From contig JBCFYV010000100.1 of assembly GCA_039000515.1 (NCBI GenBank), forward strand, positions 30,864,421-30,928,420: a stretch of 64,000 nucleotides of DNA. The letters run 5' to 3'. The notes below the pieces were generated by a model, which saw only the letters and a list, made by a program, of their open reading frames with translations, ran no database searches and was not told where the DNA came from. The position numbers and the translations under genes are program-made. This stretch comes from Timema cristinae. Taxonomy: Eukaryota; Arthropoda; Insecta; Phasmatodea; Timematidae. Positions 21,906-34,297 of this stretch are shown here, piece by piece (position 1 is the stretch's first letter; each line of letters opens with the position of its first letter).

Positions 21906-22829
21906 ATTTATGTAATTTGATGGATAACATATCCGTGTCATTGTTTCAGAAGATCTATAAATATCTCACACTCCTATCTTAATTCTGATACAAACGTAAC
22001 ATGTGAACACAAAGAAGGCGCTAAGAAGTGTGCTTCCAACGAATCAAACAAACGATAGCGGTGATAATCTGGGCCTTGAGGAGTTCACAGTTTAAGAGAA
22101 ATAAAGTGTGAGAAAAGAGTTTGAGAAATAGACACACATACTCGCTAATACCCGAATAAATATTTGCCAGGGGTGTACAAGATTCAAAAGATCACGTTTC
22201 GCTATTTGGTACTTTTAGAAAGTTTGATTTCACGTTTTACTCTTCAAGGTTCAACTGACAGTTTACAACAAATAAACAAACATCTTAGTATTGGTAATCA
22301 AAGTAACTATGAAACTTTGTTATAAAATTTACCAACTTTTCATTACTTTTTATCAAGTTTCCTGGCACTTACCTGTTTATCCCGACATAGAAAAATTCCA
22401 TGACATTTCCAGGTTTTACCGGTTTTATTTGTCTGAAGCCAACGTGGGTAGGCTCATACAATAAAGTTGACCAGTAAATTTTCCAGCGAAACGTTTGACT
22501 CTAATGCTATTCACGGCTTAATATATTTGGGTATAAAGCGAGAAGAAGTAGTATATAAGATATATTCAAATATTTTAGTAACATCCATATATTATATTAT
22601 TTGGTTGTTATTAGACAATGGGATGATTAAAGTAAACCTTTAAACTCATTTGACACTAATTAAACATAATATTGGAATACTATTAATAAAACTTAAATCT
22701 ATAAAATGACTAGCTACATTTGTTACAACCTGAACTAAATAGTTATATACTATACGAATAATATACGATAGAATCGGGTAGAAGTTTTTAGCTTATTTTT
22801 GAAATATTATAAGTACATTCTATTTATAT
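21906..22829. other. Unassigned stretch
   Basis: No SINE tail, ORF or inverted repeat was found. Confidence 0.4.
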
Positions 22830-23689
22830 CAGAGATTTTCAAACTTTCTTGGCTTAGAGTACCCTTGTGAACTGTATTATAATCTCGTGGGATACTTGCT
22901 AGAATTTTCTTAAGCTTTAAATTTTTTATTTTTTTTATTCTAAGTGGAATATATCAGAGTACATATTACAAATTTAACGTATTTAATTTGTCCAATTACT
23001 TAAAATAAAATAGGAATTTGACTTACGGTACTCTCGTACTGATTTAATTGAAATAAATAACAAAGAAATAAATAAAATACATATAGTAGGCCTAATAGTT
23101 TAGGAAATAAATAAAATAGCACACTAGCCAACTATAATCGAGATCACTAAAAATTAGTAATTCAGTCATCAGTAGGAAAACAATTATTACTAACGTGAGA
23201 GCTTATGATTGATGTTTGAAGAACTGAAGTTTTATATCTGGTCTAATGGCTGATAACTCAACCTGAATTTCATCCTCATACTTAGCAGTCTACTGCTTAC
23301 TCTGGATTTGATTCATTTTATCAGCTGAGAAGTCTTGCTTGCACAAATAGGAAGCTGAGTGAGGCAATAAGGTTTGTCGCTTTTCTCACTGGGTTAGGGT
23401 ATTCCTCTGTCAATTCAAGCCGACAAACAGCCAATGCTGGATCACTCTTCTTTCAAATTTAACTATTTGCGTAGAGGTGTCTCGCATCGGTGCCATAGCA
23501 CGTGCAATTCAGAGAGACGCTAAAAGACAAAACATTCTACTGTTTCTTTATCGTCATTATTTTGTGCCAGTATTTTTTTTTTAATATTTTATTAATATCC
23601 ACCCTCCCCTTCCCTTTCAATATCTCGTGGCACATTTGATTGAACTAGCGACACCCCCAAGCACCTTATTAAACGTTTGATAATCCTTG
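22830..23689. mobile_element. hAT element with Buster-like ends, degraded
   Basis: The left end CAGAGATTTTCAAACTTTCT and right end (complement CAAGGATTATCAAACGTTT) have the familiar hAT 'CAG.GGTTCTCAAACTTT' form. Flanks atttatat (22822-22829) and gtctatat (23690-23697) match at 6 of 8. The minus strand inside carries a decayed hAT transposase C-terminus (separate entry). The element is about 0.86 kb, so it is internally deleted. Confidence 0.75.
23215..23460 (-). pseudogene. hAT transposase C-terminal remnant
   Basis: Read on the minus strand with frameshifts, it shows an EEYPNPVRKA-like segment, then SYLCKQDFSADKMNQIQ and EIQVELSAIRPDIKL. These follow the hAT C-terminal dimerisation region, where the family usually has EYP...A..., Y-L-C-E-x-x-F-S, and L..AL(S).I.P.I. 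The usual glutamate after the cysteine is lysine here, and a stop follows the NQIQSKQ part. The rest of the enzyme (zinc finger, catalytic residues) is missing. Its intact relatives cut and paste hAT DNA. Confidence 0.7.
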
Positions 23690-23718
23690 GTCTATATCAA
23701 CAAATTTATCCATTGCAA

Positions 23719-23982
23719 CCCGCCTCAGTGGCGTAGTTGGCTAACGCGCTTGTCTTGTTGAGCTCGACTGCCGAGGACGGGGAGATCGAGGTTCGAATCT
23801 CGGTCGGGTGAACTGGGGTGGTTTTTCCTAAATGGTTTTCCACTCTCCCTCCACGCAGATGCGGGTTCACTTCCTTTAATTCACCTTCCCAATTCCTAAT
23901 CCATTATCGTTATTAGTACTTAAATCGTATAACCCGAACGGGTAGTAAGACGCGGTGCTAAATATTATTATTATTATTATTA
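23719..23982 (+). mobile_element. SINE B, full length
   Basis: The cleanest B copy: A-box GGCGTAGTTGGCTAACGCGC, a long variable region, B-box GAGGTTCGAATCTCG, body CCACTCTCCCTCCACGC, tail GTATAACCCGAACGGGTAGT plus AAGACGCGG, and a (TTA)n run. The 13-bp direct repeat ttatccattgcaa is at 23706-23718 and 23983-23995. Confidence 0.96.
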
Positions 23983-23995
23983 TTATCCATTGCAA

Positions 23996-24255
23996 TTTTG
24001 TCATCACCCTAATTTATATGACACGAGCCACCACTTGTTTCATATTTCATGATCCACAGTTTGATACCGGTAATTTAAGCTATTATTTTTTATTTATTAA
24101 AAAAGTAAGCTATTATTGTTGTTATTAAAGTTTTAGCCTCATCTAAATATAATAATCTTTATTTGAAAAATGCCATCCGTGTTTGATACCCACGTCCAGG
24201 TTTCATTTTTTAATTTAAAGAATATACTATTTTCTAAATATTCATCTAGGTTGAG
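23996..24255. other. Unassigned spacer
   Basis: AT-rich. A weak tRNA-like end ('gtttgatacccacgtccagg') near 24180 resembles the end of SINE C. Confidence 0.35.
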
Positions 24256-24368
24256 AATAATATTTAAATATAATATGCAACTATTCACTCTTCAGAGATT
24301 GTTTATATATATATAAAAATAACAATCTCTGAAGAGTGAATAGTTGCATATTATATTTAAATATTATT
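24256..24368. repeat. Perfect 48-bp inverted repeat (hairpin)
   Basis: Arms 24256-24303 and 24321-24368 are exact reverse complements over 48 bp, with a 17-bp AT-rich loop. The arm core is GCAACTATTCACTCTTCAGA. No mismatches, so it is recent or kept by gene conversion. It could be a snap-back MITE end, a template-switch product, or a source of double-stranded RNA. Confidence 0.97.
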
Positions 24369-24556
24369 AGTTATATATATGAGGACTCATTTGACTTTAT
24401 AGTTAAAGATACACTCATCAAAGACCATCAACTTTACATAATTATCGGTAAATAGAATATTTTTCTTTGGTTAAAAATAATAAATCAACTCTTGTAGTAT
24501 TAATAAAGTTGGAACGATCGTTAATAGTTTAAAAAAATATCGAATATTGTAAAGAT

Positions 24557-24865
24557 TTGGAAGATGCACAGCTCAATTTTCTAGGTAAGGGCCTTTTAAA
24601 AAAACAAATTTTTTCAGCCATAAGGATAACATTTGACTATTTTACTGGTGTTATTTCTAAGATATTTATATTAACTTTCAAAATTAAGGACTTTGATTCA
24701 GAAAATGAACTAATTCCGTCTGATATAGAGAGGGAAGCGGACAGTAACGTTGAAACCAACATTGACGTCATACTAAGTCCACCAAAATTTACTCCACTTT
24801 ACCACCTTTCCCTTTACTGGAAATCCAAATGCAAATATTTATTGATTCTCCTGAAGAGGTTATGA
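24557..24865 (+). other. Open frame of 102 codons, unrecognised
   Basis: Begins at a TTG in the translated span. The text is K/I/F/L-rich with an acidic middle (DFDSENEL, then SDIEREAD). No known family, no splice or promoter context was seen. Most likely a chance frame in AT-rich DNA. Confidence 0.15.
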
Positions 24866-26240
24866 CATTTGTGGATTAATTTTGTATCCCAAAATTTTAT
24901 TAACAACTCGTTGATTAAAATATGATGTACGCAAGTCAAAATGTAAGTGCAGCACTTTCACAAAATAATATATGCATAAGAATTGGGTGCCTGTGACCTT
25001 GGAAGAAATTAAGACATTTCAAGGCCAGGTGTTCATCACAGGTGTTATAGGGAAACAAGATCACAATCTGAAACCACTTGACATTATTTTGTATCCTGTA
25101 AATATATTGTGGATTTATCTTTAATGATTATCTTGCAATAAAACATTTTATATATCTGGGCCGACTGTGTTGCATGGACTTCAACTACTAGGAGTGAGGG
25201 TTATATCCTGGTCAGTGACGTATGTAGCCAAAAATATGGGGGGGGGGGGCAGGGTGTCTCATAAGCCCTTGCCTTTGTTTAGCGATGAACTAAAATATGT
25301 ACAGATCCGTAGTGACGGAGAGTAAGAATGATCATAAAGACATAATTTAAAATGCTTTTAAAGCCATCAAACAATATTTTTATATATTCATGCCAAAGTG
25401 AGTCACAAATTAATAGCCATTTTCTCCCTCAAATGTCAGATCACGGTTCTATTTTCATTATTCCATTTAAAAGTATGGTTAAATTTAGACCAATGAAACC
25501 GTTTAGCCATATCTAAAAGAATAAGCTAAATCTAAAAAAAAAAGGATTAAAATACTATTAAACTGATCCCAATTTTATTTTTGACAAATTAAGAATGCAG
25601 GGTGCGTATAACCTGAACTGGTAGTAGAGTGCAGTACTAAAAAAAACAGGAAACAGGATTTCGACTATTTTTATCGTTCGAGCTTAGTCGTATATTTAAT
25701 TTCCAGGAATAATCGGTTGTGAGATGGGCTCTTAAATTCTAACTAATCTTCTGTGTTTGGGTACAAACCGATTGGATTTCTTTCTACCTCCAGACCATCT
25801 TATATCATTTGTAGATAAGCATATTTAATTCGCTTGTAGGGGAAATTAGGAAAGGTTACTAGAAAAATATTTCGACCCCACCGGATTTAGAACCAACGAT
25901 TCACGGATTTGTTTACTCACTATCTGAATAATTTTTATTAACAATTTATAGCAATACTGAGGCCATAAGTTACGTCAAGTTTATAAAAAAAAACATTTAA
26001 ATGTTTGAAAACTGTTTAAAACTACTGAAGTTTACGCTGCCACGGGCTATTTTGGATAATCCTGTAACTTAACGGGTTGTCAGAATTAGGTTAGTATTTG
26101 TGAAGTAGTAGTGAATCAGCTCAATCTGGTGGCCAAAAGGGGAAACCACTTCCATTAACTCGACTACAAAATACGTATTGAATTTGGTTGCCAAATAGAT
26201 TCATGATTGCTTTTTTTTTTATATACCACCCAAAATTTAG
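24866..26240. other. Mostly unassigned
   Basis: Two weak points. CAGTGACGTATGTAGCC at 25214 before a G run looks like a DNA-transposon start of the CAGTGGCG type. 25598-25640 ('gcgtataacctgaactggtagtag') is a lone SINE tail. Otherwise nothing. Confidence 0.4.
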
Positions 26241-26259
26241 TTGATCATGACCTAAGTAT

Positions 26260-26263
<4 letters not shown>

Positions 26264-26302
<39 letters not shown>

Positions 26303-26440
26303 GCACCACGTCTTACTACCCGTTCGGGTTATACGCACTTACGCTAATGTGTAATGGTAGGGTGAATGTGAGATGAAATGAAGGACCTACAGTTTAACGT
26401 GGAATCCGAACCACGGTGGCGACCTGGCATTCCACACATT
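26264..26440 (-). mobile_element. SINE A, 5'-truncated (minus)
   Basis: ATT run, tail complement and body to 'ggcattccacacatt'. The 12-bp direct repeat ctaagtatagta is at 26252-26263 and 26441-26452. Confidence 0.93.
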
Positions 26441-26479
26441 CTAAGTATAGTAAATTGGGAGCCATTCGTAACCTTGTAT

Positions 26480-26730
26480 TTTTTTTAGGCAGCGCGTCTT
26501 ACTACCCATTTGGGCTATAAGCATAGGTAAGGTTATACTAGTGTGTTAGGACAAGGAAGGTTGATTTGATGGAAATATATCCGCATTTTCTTGGAAGTAG
26601 AGTTGTAAATACATTAAGGATATAACACCCTCGGTACTCTTGACAAGGATTCAAACCCCGATATCCACGTCATTGACAACTCAGTTTATTCAAAGAGTGA
26701 CGCCTTAGATCATTCGAACCATTAGTAGGT
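26480..26730 (-). mobile_element. SINE B' (minus)
   Basis: Tail complement 'gcgcgtcttactacccatttggg', body, B-box complement 'ggattcaaacccc', then 'gagtgacgccttagatcatt' from the Leu-like head. No clear TSD. Confidence 0.8.
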
Positions 26731-26815
26731 GAGAATGTAAATGAAACTTACTGGGTTCGCTTGTGTGTATCTTATTCCAACGCGTTTTATTACCCGTTAT
26801 AGTTATATTCATGCA

Positions 26816-26818
<3 letters not shown>

Positions 26819-26859
<41 letters not shown>

Positions 26860-27128
26860 GTATTAGCACCGCGTCTTGCTACCCGTTCGGGTTATACGCA
26901 CTTACGCAATGTTAATGGTAGGGTGATTGTGAGATCAAATGAAGGATCTACAGTTTAACGTGGAATCCGAACCACGGTGGAGACCTGGCATTTCCTACAT
27001 TCACAAGATGTCTTGTCAGAGGTGAAGGAAGGGTTTGGATATCAGATAAATCTGTGCCGGGATAAGGTTTGAACCTCGGATCCCCAACACAGAAGTCTGA
27101 TACCTTACCCCCTAGACCACCAGATCAC
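26819..27128 (-). mobile_element. SINE A, full length (minus)
   Basis: An interrupted ATT run, tail complement, body, and tRNA-Glu-like head complement ending 'ccagatcacc'. Flanks tcatgcattt / tcatgcttta are a probable degraded TSD. Confidence 0.88.
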
Positions 27129-27574
27129 CGCCTCATGCTTTAAAACCACAACTGGAATATTAATGGGGAAGGTAAAATTTTGGAGGAAATATACTCTCAT
27201 TTTTTGTGAAGGTAGAGTTTGAAAACATTTAGAAAAAAAAAAAATCTTTGGTGATTTAACCTTGACCGCCACGTGAATGGCAAACTAATATCTTGACTAT
27301 CGGTCCACATCCCCACCGATGGATACAATACTACCCATCTTGATTTTTTGAAAGAGGAGAAGGAGTTGTAAGGTATTATACTCTATGCAAGACTCATTGT
27401 AAGCCTCTTCTCCAAAATACAGCTGTCAAATGCATGTGTCTAACAACAATACCTCTCTTAAAACATTTATCTCTAATTTAGACTGCCCTTTATCTTCCAG
27501 CAATTATTAAGTTTCAGTTGAAAGCACAACATATATACATATCATAGTATACAATTAAAATATTTTACACAACA
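27129..27574. other. Unassigned stretch
   Basis: 27170-27300 has a weak SINE B minus outline ('gtgaaggtagagtttgaaaac', then 'accttgaccgccacg'). Nothing firm after that. Confidence 0.35.
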
Positions 27575-27700
27575 ATGAAGCACAAAGTTTTGGCAAACAA
27601 AAAATTTTTTTTAAAAATAAATAAAACACTGTTCCAGTACAAACATATAATTCAATTTTCTCATAATTTCTTTCAGTTTAACTATTTACAACTACTATTT
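27575..27700. mobile_element. TTAA foldback element, arm fragment (candidate)
   Basis: 'gttttggcaaacaaaaaattt', 'aataaataaaacactgttcc' and 'agtacaaacatataattcaa' follow the left-arm order of the 16406-16790 element. Ends not found. Confidence 0.4.
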
Positions 27701-28384
27701 TGATAATTTCTCGAATAATTTTTAAATAAATTCATTTCTTTAATTGAATCCTGTTCACCTATTGGTTTCCTACTTTTAAATTCAAATTGCTTTTGATCAG
27801 TTTATAAGTGACTCTTAAGAGAATAATTTATGGAATCTTAAGTGTATAATTCCTGTCATATCCATAGTTAATTAATAAATTTGTTTATACTGCATTTTCC
27901 TTTGTTTACTGTTTCCTCAATTCTAGCAAACTGATAATTTATTAATTGTTATTTGTATTAAAAACTCTAGTTTGTCACTAACTATTTACAATTCTTGGTT
28001 TTGATATAATTCTAAAAAATTCTAATAATCTCATTTTTTAAGAATCTTGTCCAAATACTGGTTTTTTCCTATTTTTTAATTAAAGTTGTTCTTGATCAAT
28101 TTCTAAGTGACACTCAGGTGAATTATTTATATACTTACATGTGATTAAATTCCTGACATATCAATTTCTAACCTTGAATAATTAATTGTTCATTACTTCC
28201 ATCAATTCATATTCTTAATTGCCTGCATATACTTTTTATGTTTTAATAATATCCCTTTTTATTAAAACCCTTCTTTTTCTTTTTAATTACTTTATGATAA
28301 TTGACTATGAAGTGTAACAACTAATTAACCAATCGTCATTTTACCAAGTACGTTCCTTATAATTATTATAATCTTTCTAGTCTC

Positions 28385-28448
28385 TAAGACCACTATCGTA
28401 ATACATAAGTTTATAACCCAAACTGGTAGTAATACTTGATGCTATAAA
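28385..28448 (+). mobile_element. SINE B tail fragment
   Basis: 'cgtaatacataagtttataacc' then 'aaactggtagtaatacttgatg' is a decayed shared tail. Confidence 0.6.
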
Positions 28449-31400
28449 AATGTCGAAGATGAGTATATTAAAGTATCAAATATATTTACAAAAAAACTAA
28501 CAATATAGACATATTCTTATTTTTGGTCACATACACTGTGGATTGAAAATCTGAACAGTTAACCTAAGGTATGAGAACATTATTTTTTACATTGGAATAC
28601 CGCTTGTCACTTCATGGATTCCTCATAAGAACAAACACTTCATTTATATTAAATTTTGCCTGATATGAAATGCGAAAAAGAAATTATATTAATATTAAAA
28701 CATTAAATGCATTTTTCTAAGTGTCGTGTCTTACTACCGATTAACAAATATGATGGTGCATCAACAATATATGGCTAGATTGGTAAGAGCGGTTGGTTTA
28801 TTATAACACTATGCTTGAAAAATAAGATAATTTATTTAATTTTAATTGATTAAATTACACTCCGTTTGAGAATGTATAGTTTAATAAAGATGAAGTTACA
28901 TAATTTACCAAATATGCAAAAAGCCCTCACCGAACGCTTCAAAAGGCCACATATTCTCCATTCCTGACCTACTTGATTTCGAAAAAAAAAAATTAAGCAC
29001 GTTCATTATGATATCTTCTATAAAAATTGTGAAACTATTAATATATTGTGTATACAATACTTCTTTTTATTTTACAAAAGGATTATTTTTGATAAAGATA
29101 CTTCCACCTCCCCTATAAAATGTTTTATATATTTATTTAGGAACCAAAGTAAATGTTTTATGGCTCTTTAAAAAAAGTGTTTATAAGAATCCGCTATGTA
29201 AACAAAGCATTAAAATATCAAGTTTAATGTTCCATGAATTGGTTGTTTCTATTTTGTTTTAATATTTTTTATTGGAGTATACGACGGGAGGTAAAAAAAA
29301 AAAAGACAACCAAATGTCTCAGTATTTTATACGGTTGTTTTTATTGCCTCTTCTGTGCTTGCATTGGTAGTGAACAGTCTTTGTCTTAATCCCACTATTG
29401 TCGCCAAAGTAAAACAACGGTCTTTTAAAACCGTCATAAACGCAGTCTACTGAAGAAGTGTCCTCAAGAAATCCTCATTTTATCATCGGCTAGTTCGCTT
29501 GATGAGCCGTTTCACCTCTTGGTGGGGTGAAGAGGGAATGGGTGGAGTTACTTGAGCAAAAGAATGCACCGTCATTTATATCTAACGTGTTTTTATGTAT
29601 CCAATTAGCACTGCCGTTAAGAAGGAAGTGTTGCTTTTTAGTCAACTAAACATGACTTTCCGTATTGATTACTTTAGACCAATGTGATCCATACCTACAG
29701 CCCACAACTTGTTTTCTTCTCGTTCACTAATACCAAAAGAGTTTTAAATAAATAATAGAAAAACATTAAACTCAAATGTGCTTTTCGAAAACTTGCGGCA
29801 CAAAAAGCAACAACAGGATATCATATTTATATTTGTATAATCGTATGACTACATTCCAATTTTCATAGAAAGGGCCTTTTAGAAAATATAAACATATTTT
29901 TTTGGGCAGGATTGATAAAATTGAATTATTTTAGAAGTTTAATTTTATAGGTGTTGATAATATTGATAAAAAGTGACATCTGCAGATCACATGATTTGGA
30001 ATGTGAATATATTAAGTTGATCTAGACATTTTTATAGCTTCATAACCGCCATTCTGCTAATCAGGACTGTGGACTCATCGGTACGCTAAGACTTTGACTC
30101 TTTCAGAAATAGCTAATGTATTATTAATTAATAATAAAAAATTGACTGCGGTAAAATATTCCGATGGAGATGATTTCATAGGACGCTTCTTTGGCATTAT
30201 GTGAATAAATTTGTAAATCCAAACTATAAATATAGGTCGTAAACAATAATTAAAAGTATAAAATTAAAAGTATAAGATTAAAATAATATATTTACCAGAT
30301 ATTTTTATAATATTATAAAGTTTTTATTTTAAAGACGAAGTTGGCACATTTTTATAGACTCCGATTCCACAGCACTGCTAATAAGAAATACCATTGGAAG
30401 AGAATATTTTACTTCCTTATAAGAGTGGCGAAGCCGTGAAATACTACAAATGCAACCATTCATACAGTGATGTATAGAGGTTCATCAAGGGGTTTATCAG
30501 CATTTAAAGCCTATATCAAATACACATTCAACTTTAAGAGCCCTTTCGGTTTATTTAATGAGATATTTATGAGACATTTAATATACAGTTACGCTCGAAA
30601 TATAAACCGCATAAAAATGCGGTTCAATGTATTCTTAACGTGACAATAAACAAATTGGGACCAGAGATTTTCTTTTAGTTTAAAATATTTATTTTTAAAT
30701 TTTGATATATGTTTTTAAATATGGTAAACTGATTTTACTAGTCTCAGTTACACAGTTTACTTAATAAAAGTACAGGTCACCATACTATGATAATACGCCT
30801 GGTTCAAGCTCTATTACCTACTTAAGCTACGTATTATATCCGTAGAGTGAGATTAACAATTAAATGAGCTTACCATAGTTTTTAATGAAAACGAAACAGT
30901 AAAGACTAATATAAAACAAGAATAATGCTATAAAAATAGTAGCTAGATATAGTTTATTGAATCACATAGGTAAAATTATAATTATAAAAATATTATTATT
31001 TTTGAGCGCATGAATTATTCTATAACCATAAAAAAAACCTCTAAGTCACTTTTAGTCTGATGACCAAGGTCCTTGAATCCACGTCTCGACTCTTTTAATG
31101 ATTAAGTGCCAAATTGGGGTGGCAGGGTCACTGCCCCATTCTAGCCCATCTCTCTGTCTTACGTAAACACTGTTATGATCCCCTCCCCTCCTCGCCCCTT
31201 ACCAACAAAAATAAGCAATGTTAGAATCCCCCTATCCTCCTAAGATATTTACGTAAAACATAAACGCCCCTGTAATGCCTACATAATATGTTTTAACTAA
31301 GTATATAGTACCTAAAAGGTGAGTTCAAACGAACTAAAAAATTGACATTTTTATGTAAAGTAAAGGGATACAATTGTGGTGGGAAGGTGGGTGTTTGTGG

Positions 31401-31559
31401 TGGGAAGTGTGTGTGGGATCGTTGTTCATACCACATGCACCCTGTCACTGACTAACCCCTGACAATCCGGCTAATAGACAACTGGGGACAAGCGAGTTAA
31501 TTTAAATGCAGTATACAACAATATTTCATTTCCGAATGATTCTATTTTTTTTTAAATCG
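28449..31559. other. Long stretch without recognised elements
   Basis: 3.1 kb with no SINE tail, inverted repeat or ORF. 29280-29700 has more balanced composition and a small ACGGT..ACCGT hairpin near 29418. It is the largest element-free block here and could be older unique sequence. Confidence 0.45.
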
Positions 31560-31720
31560 TAATCCACGTCTCGTTACCCATCCGGAATATACAAATATTT
31601 ACACTACTGGGGTGTGGAAGAGTGAGTTATTAGTGTAAGGAATATATGTGTTTATATTTTCGTTGAGGAGGATTAAAAACTATTTATTAAAAACAGGGAT
31701 TATAACGCCAACATGCTTAT
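31560..31720 (-). mobile_element. Degenerate SINE B (minus)
   Basis: 'ccacgtctcgttacccatcc' (tail complement), then a decayed body. The head is not traceable. Confidence 0.5.
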
Positions 31721-31867
31721 AACTGACAAACCAGAAGTGACCAATTAGTCCACCCCCCCATTGGGGCAGATAATGACGATTTTAAAATTAGGATCTTTTT
31801 AAAACAAGATGTTTATTTGCTTATTTATAAAATTCTTTTTATATAACTTTCTACCAATAAAATATAC

Positions 31868-32025
31868 ATGACAGATATTCAAGAACTGTTGATATCACCT
31901 AGTGTAGAAAATTAAACTTTGTTTTTACTGGAGAATTATTTGATTTATTTTATCAATACAATGTTTTGATGTAAAAACTGCCAAAATACTGCCCTTGGTT
32001 AAGGTTCCCTCCAATAACACCTAAG
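31868..32025. mobile_element. TTAA foldback element, right half
   Basis: 'acagatattcaagaactgttg', 'tatcacctagtgtagaaaatta' and 'aaaactgccaaaatactgccc' match the right arm of the TTAA family. The left arm is missing. Confidence 0.65.
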
Positions 32026-32394
32026 CCATGTTATTAGCAAGTTGGTATATTACAAGTTATTAAAGTGTATTATACTCATAAAGACCTGCAATGTTGTCCA
32101 CATGGTCTGTCTGCCATATTTTGGGTTGATAATTTCTGGGTTGAATCCCAACTCGAAAAACCAAGAGTTAGAATAATTTTATTTATCTCATAAGTTTCAA
32201 ACTGATAGTTCAACTTGTTGTTTTTGGGAGCCATTTATAACTGAGGGTGGATATAAATTAAAAGAATTATGTTGAGATCAAACAAACACGCATCTACGAG
32301 CACACGAACTAACGCGTCAACCTTATTTGATTCATTTTGCTGGCTGAGTGTACTGAATCATCTTTTTTTATATAAGTTATGCCTTATTTCCTAT

Positions 32395-32545
32395 TACTTT
32401 AGTGTATAGGTTCCAAGTTCCTGGGACAGGTAGTAAGACGCGGTGCACTTTTTATAAATAATAATCAGTTGGAATATTCCGGAATTTACTTCAATATATA
32501 GGTGTGTATAGCCTTAACAGGTAGTAAATAAGACGAGGTCATAAG
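32395..32545 (+). mobile_element. Two SINE tail fragments
   Basis: 'gacaggtagtaagacgcggtgc' at about 32424 and 'ccttaacaggtagtaaataaga' at about 32511 are isolated decayed copies of the shared tail. Confidence 0.5.
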
Positions 32546-32639
32546 AATAATATATGCATGCCACATCTTATAACAATGAATCACTTAGGCATCTGGAAAA
32601 AATTGGCAAATTATGCCATTTTAGTCTTATTATTATTAT

Positions 32640-32925
32640 TACTATTATTATTAGCACCACGTCTTACTAACCGTTCGGGTTATACGCACTTACGCTGGTA
32701 GGGTGAATGTGAGATGAAATGGAGGACCTACAGTTTAACGTGGGATCCGAACCACGGTTGAGACCTGGCGTTCCTCACATTCACAAGGTGTGATTAATAC
32801 ACTTCTTATCAGAGGTGAATGAAGGGTTTGGTAATCAGATAAATCTGTGCCAGGACCGAGGATTGAACCCCGGACGCCAGCATATAAGTCCGACACCTTA
32901 CCCCTAGACCGCCAGGTCACCCCAC
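32640..32925 (-). mobile_element. SINE A, full length, long-insert subtype
   Basis: Full-length minus copy. Between 'cacaagg' and 'cttatcagagg' it has an extra 'tgtgattaatacactt' segment, also found at 35405 but absent from other A copies, defining a subtype. TSD tttagtctta is at 32630-32639 and 32926-32935. Confidence 0.93.
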
Positions 32926-33413
32926 TTTAGTCTTAGTAACTATCTATTATCTTGTTTTAAACTTATTAAAAATGGTCAGAAGCAAATGCTATTTATTAAA
33001 AAGATGTGTTCTCATTGCAAAGCTCCCATATCCCTCGTAATTATCAACCTTCCACACCACGTAAACAACCAATTTGTGACTAATTCATAGTTAAAGAAGA
33101 ATTTCAAACGATCTTTATTTCTGTGTTTTATAAACTTCCTTTCATAAAATAAGCATATTTCAAAATGTTCTCGACCCTCATTGATAGTCACATTGTCCTA
33201 GAATAATGGTTCTGAAAATGTGGTCCGTGGTGGTTTTACAGATGGTCCGTATTTGCGACCACAGGGGAAAAATAATAATATTATGTGAAAGAGCTAAAGA
33301 GTACAATATTGACAAGCTAAGATTTCTAAGTCAAAAATATTGTACTACAAGTAGTATTACATGTGAAATGTGTACAAGAAATAATATCTGATACAAAAAA
33401 ATTGAATGCATTT
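32926..33413. other. Unassigned stretch
   Basis: A 61-codon frame at 33206-33391 is unrecognised. Nothing else. Confidence 0.4.
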
Positions 33414-33620
33414 ATTTTAGCACCGCGTCTTACTACCCGTTTGGGCTTTACGCTTATATGCTAATTACACTAATTGGCTAGGGATTATAAAGGTTTAATT
33501 TAGAGGAAATGCACTCACCTTTGCATGGAGGGAGAGTAGAAACACGTTTAGCAAAACCACCCTCAGTGAACCCAACCGGAATCGAACCTTGATATCCCCG
33601 TCTTTGGTTAGTCCAACATT
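33414..33620 (-). mobile_element. SINE B group (minus), head truncated
   Basis: Strong tail complement 'gcaccgcgtcttactacccg', body with 'gcatggagggagagtag', B-box complement 'ggaatcgaacctt', stopping at 'gttagtccaacatt'. Confidence 0.82.
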
Positions 33621-33861
33621 ACAGGAAAATGCTCTTATTTACTGAAATATGGACCCAGCCACAAGTTGTAAACCGTTGATGATGATGATGATTTAATGAT
33701 TGATAAACACACAGAAAGAAAGAATTTCTAGCTTCGACAAGGGGACAGTTTGCTAGTAATGAGTGGTCCACATGTGCATTGAACGCTTACTAAGGGATTC
33801 ACTATTGGGAAAAAGTTTGTGAAATAATGATTTAAGATGGATTGGATTTTCGGTGGTGGTG

Positions 33862-34012
33862 AAGACATCTTGCTTATGGTGGTTTTTATTAAATACTTTT
33901 CTACTCTCCCTCCACAAAAATGAAGGTACCTAACATCTATGTTATAACTTTTCTATCCTTATTTCTTTAGAGTAAATACGGTGTCAGTCCGAAAAAGTAG
34001 CAAGACGCGTGT
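33862..34012 (+). mobile_element. Degenerate SINE B 3' half
   Basis: 'ttttctactctccctccac', 'atgaaggtacc' and 'gtagcaagacgcg' keep the B order. Confidence 0.6.
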
Positions 34013-34297
34013 ACATAAAACCTTTTCCTCCCTGAAGATGCACAGAGTTATAACAACCATTAAAAACCTTTCAAATGGTCTCAAGAGAAATCCAATTTTT
34101 AAAAAAATAATATAATAAAGTGTTGGAGAAGCATTCTAAATAGCTTCTAGGGGCAGAAACCTTTCAAAAATTATCTGGGACAGTTCCACCGGAACCCCCA
34201 CCATCTGACCCCTTTTTTTTGTGTGTGTGATTTTGTTTAATTGCAACATACCCTACATAAAAACGGTTCAACTACCTCTCCACTTGCATAACTTTTT

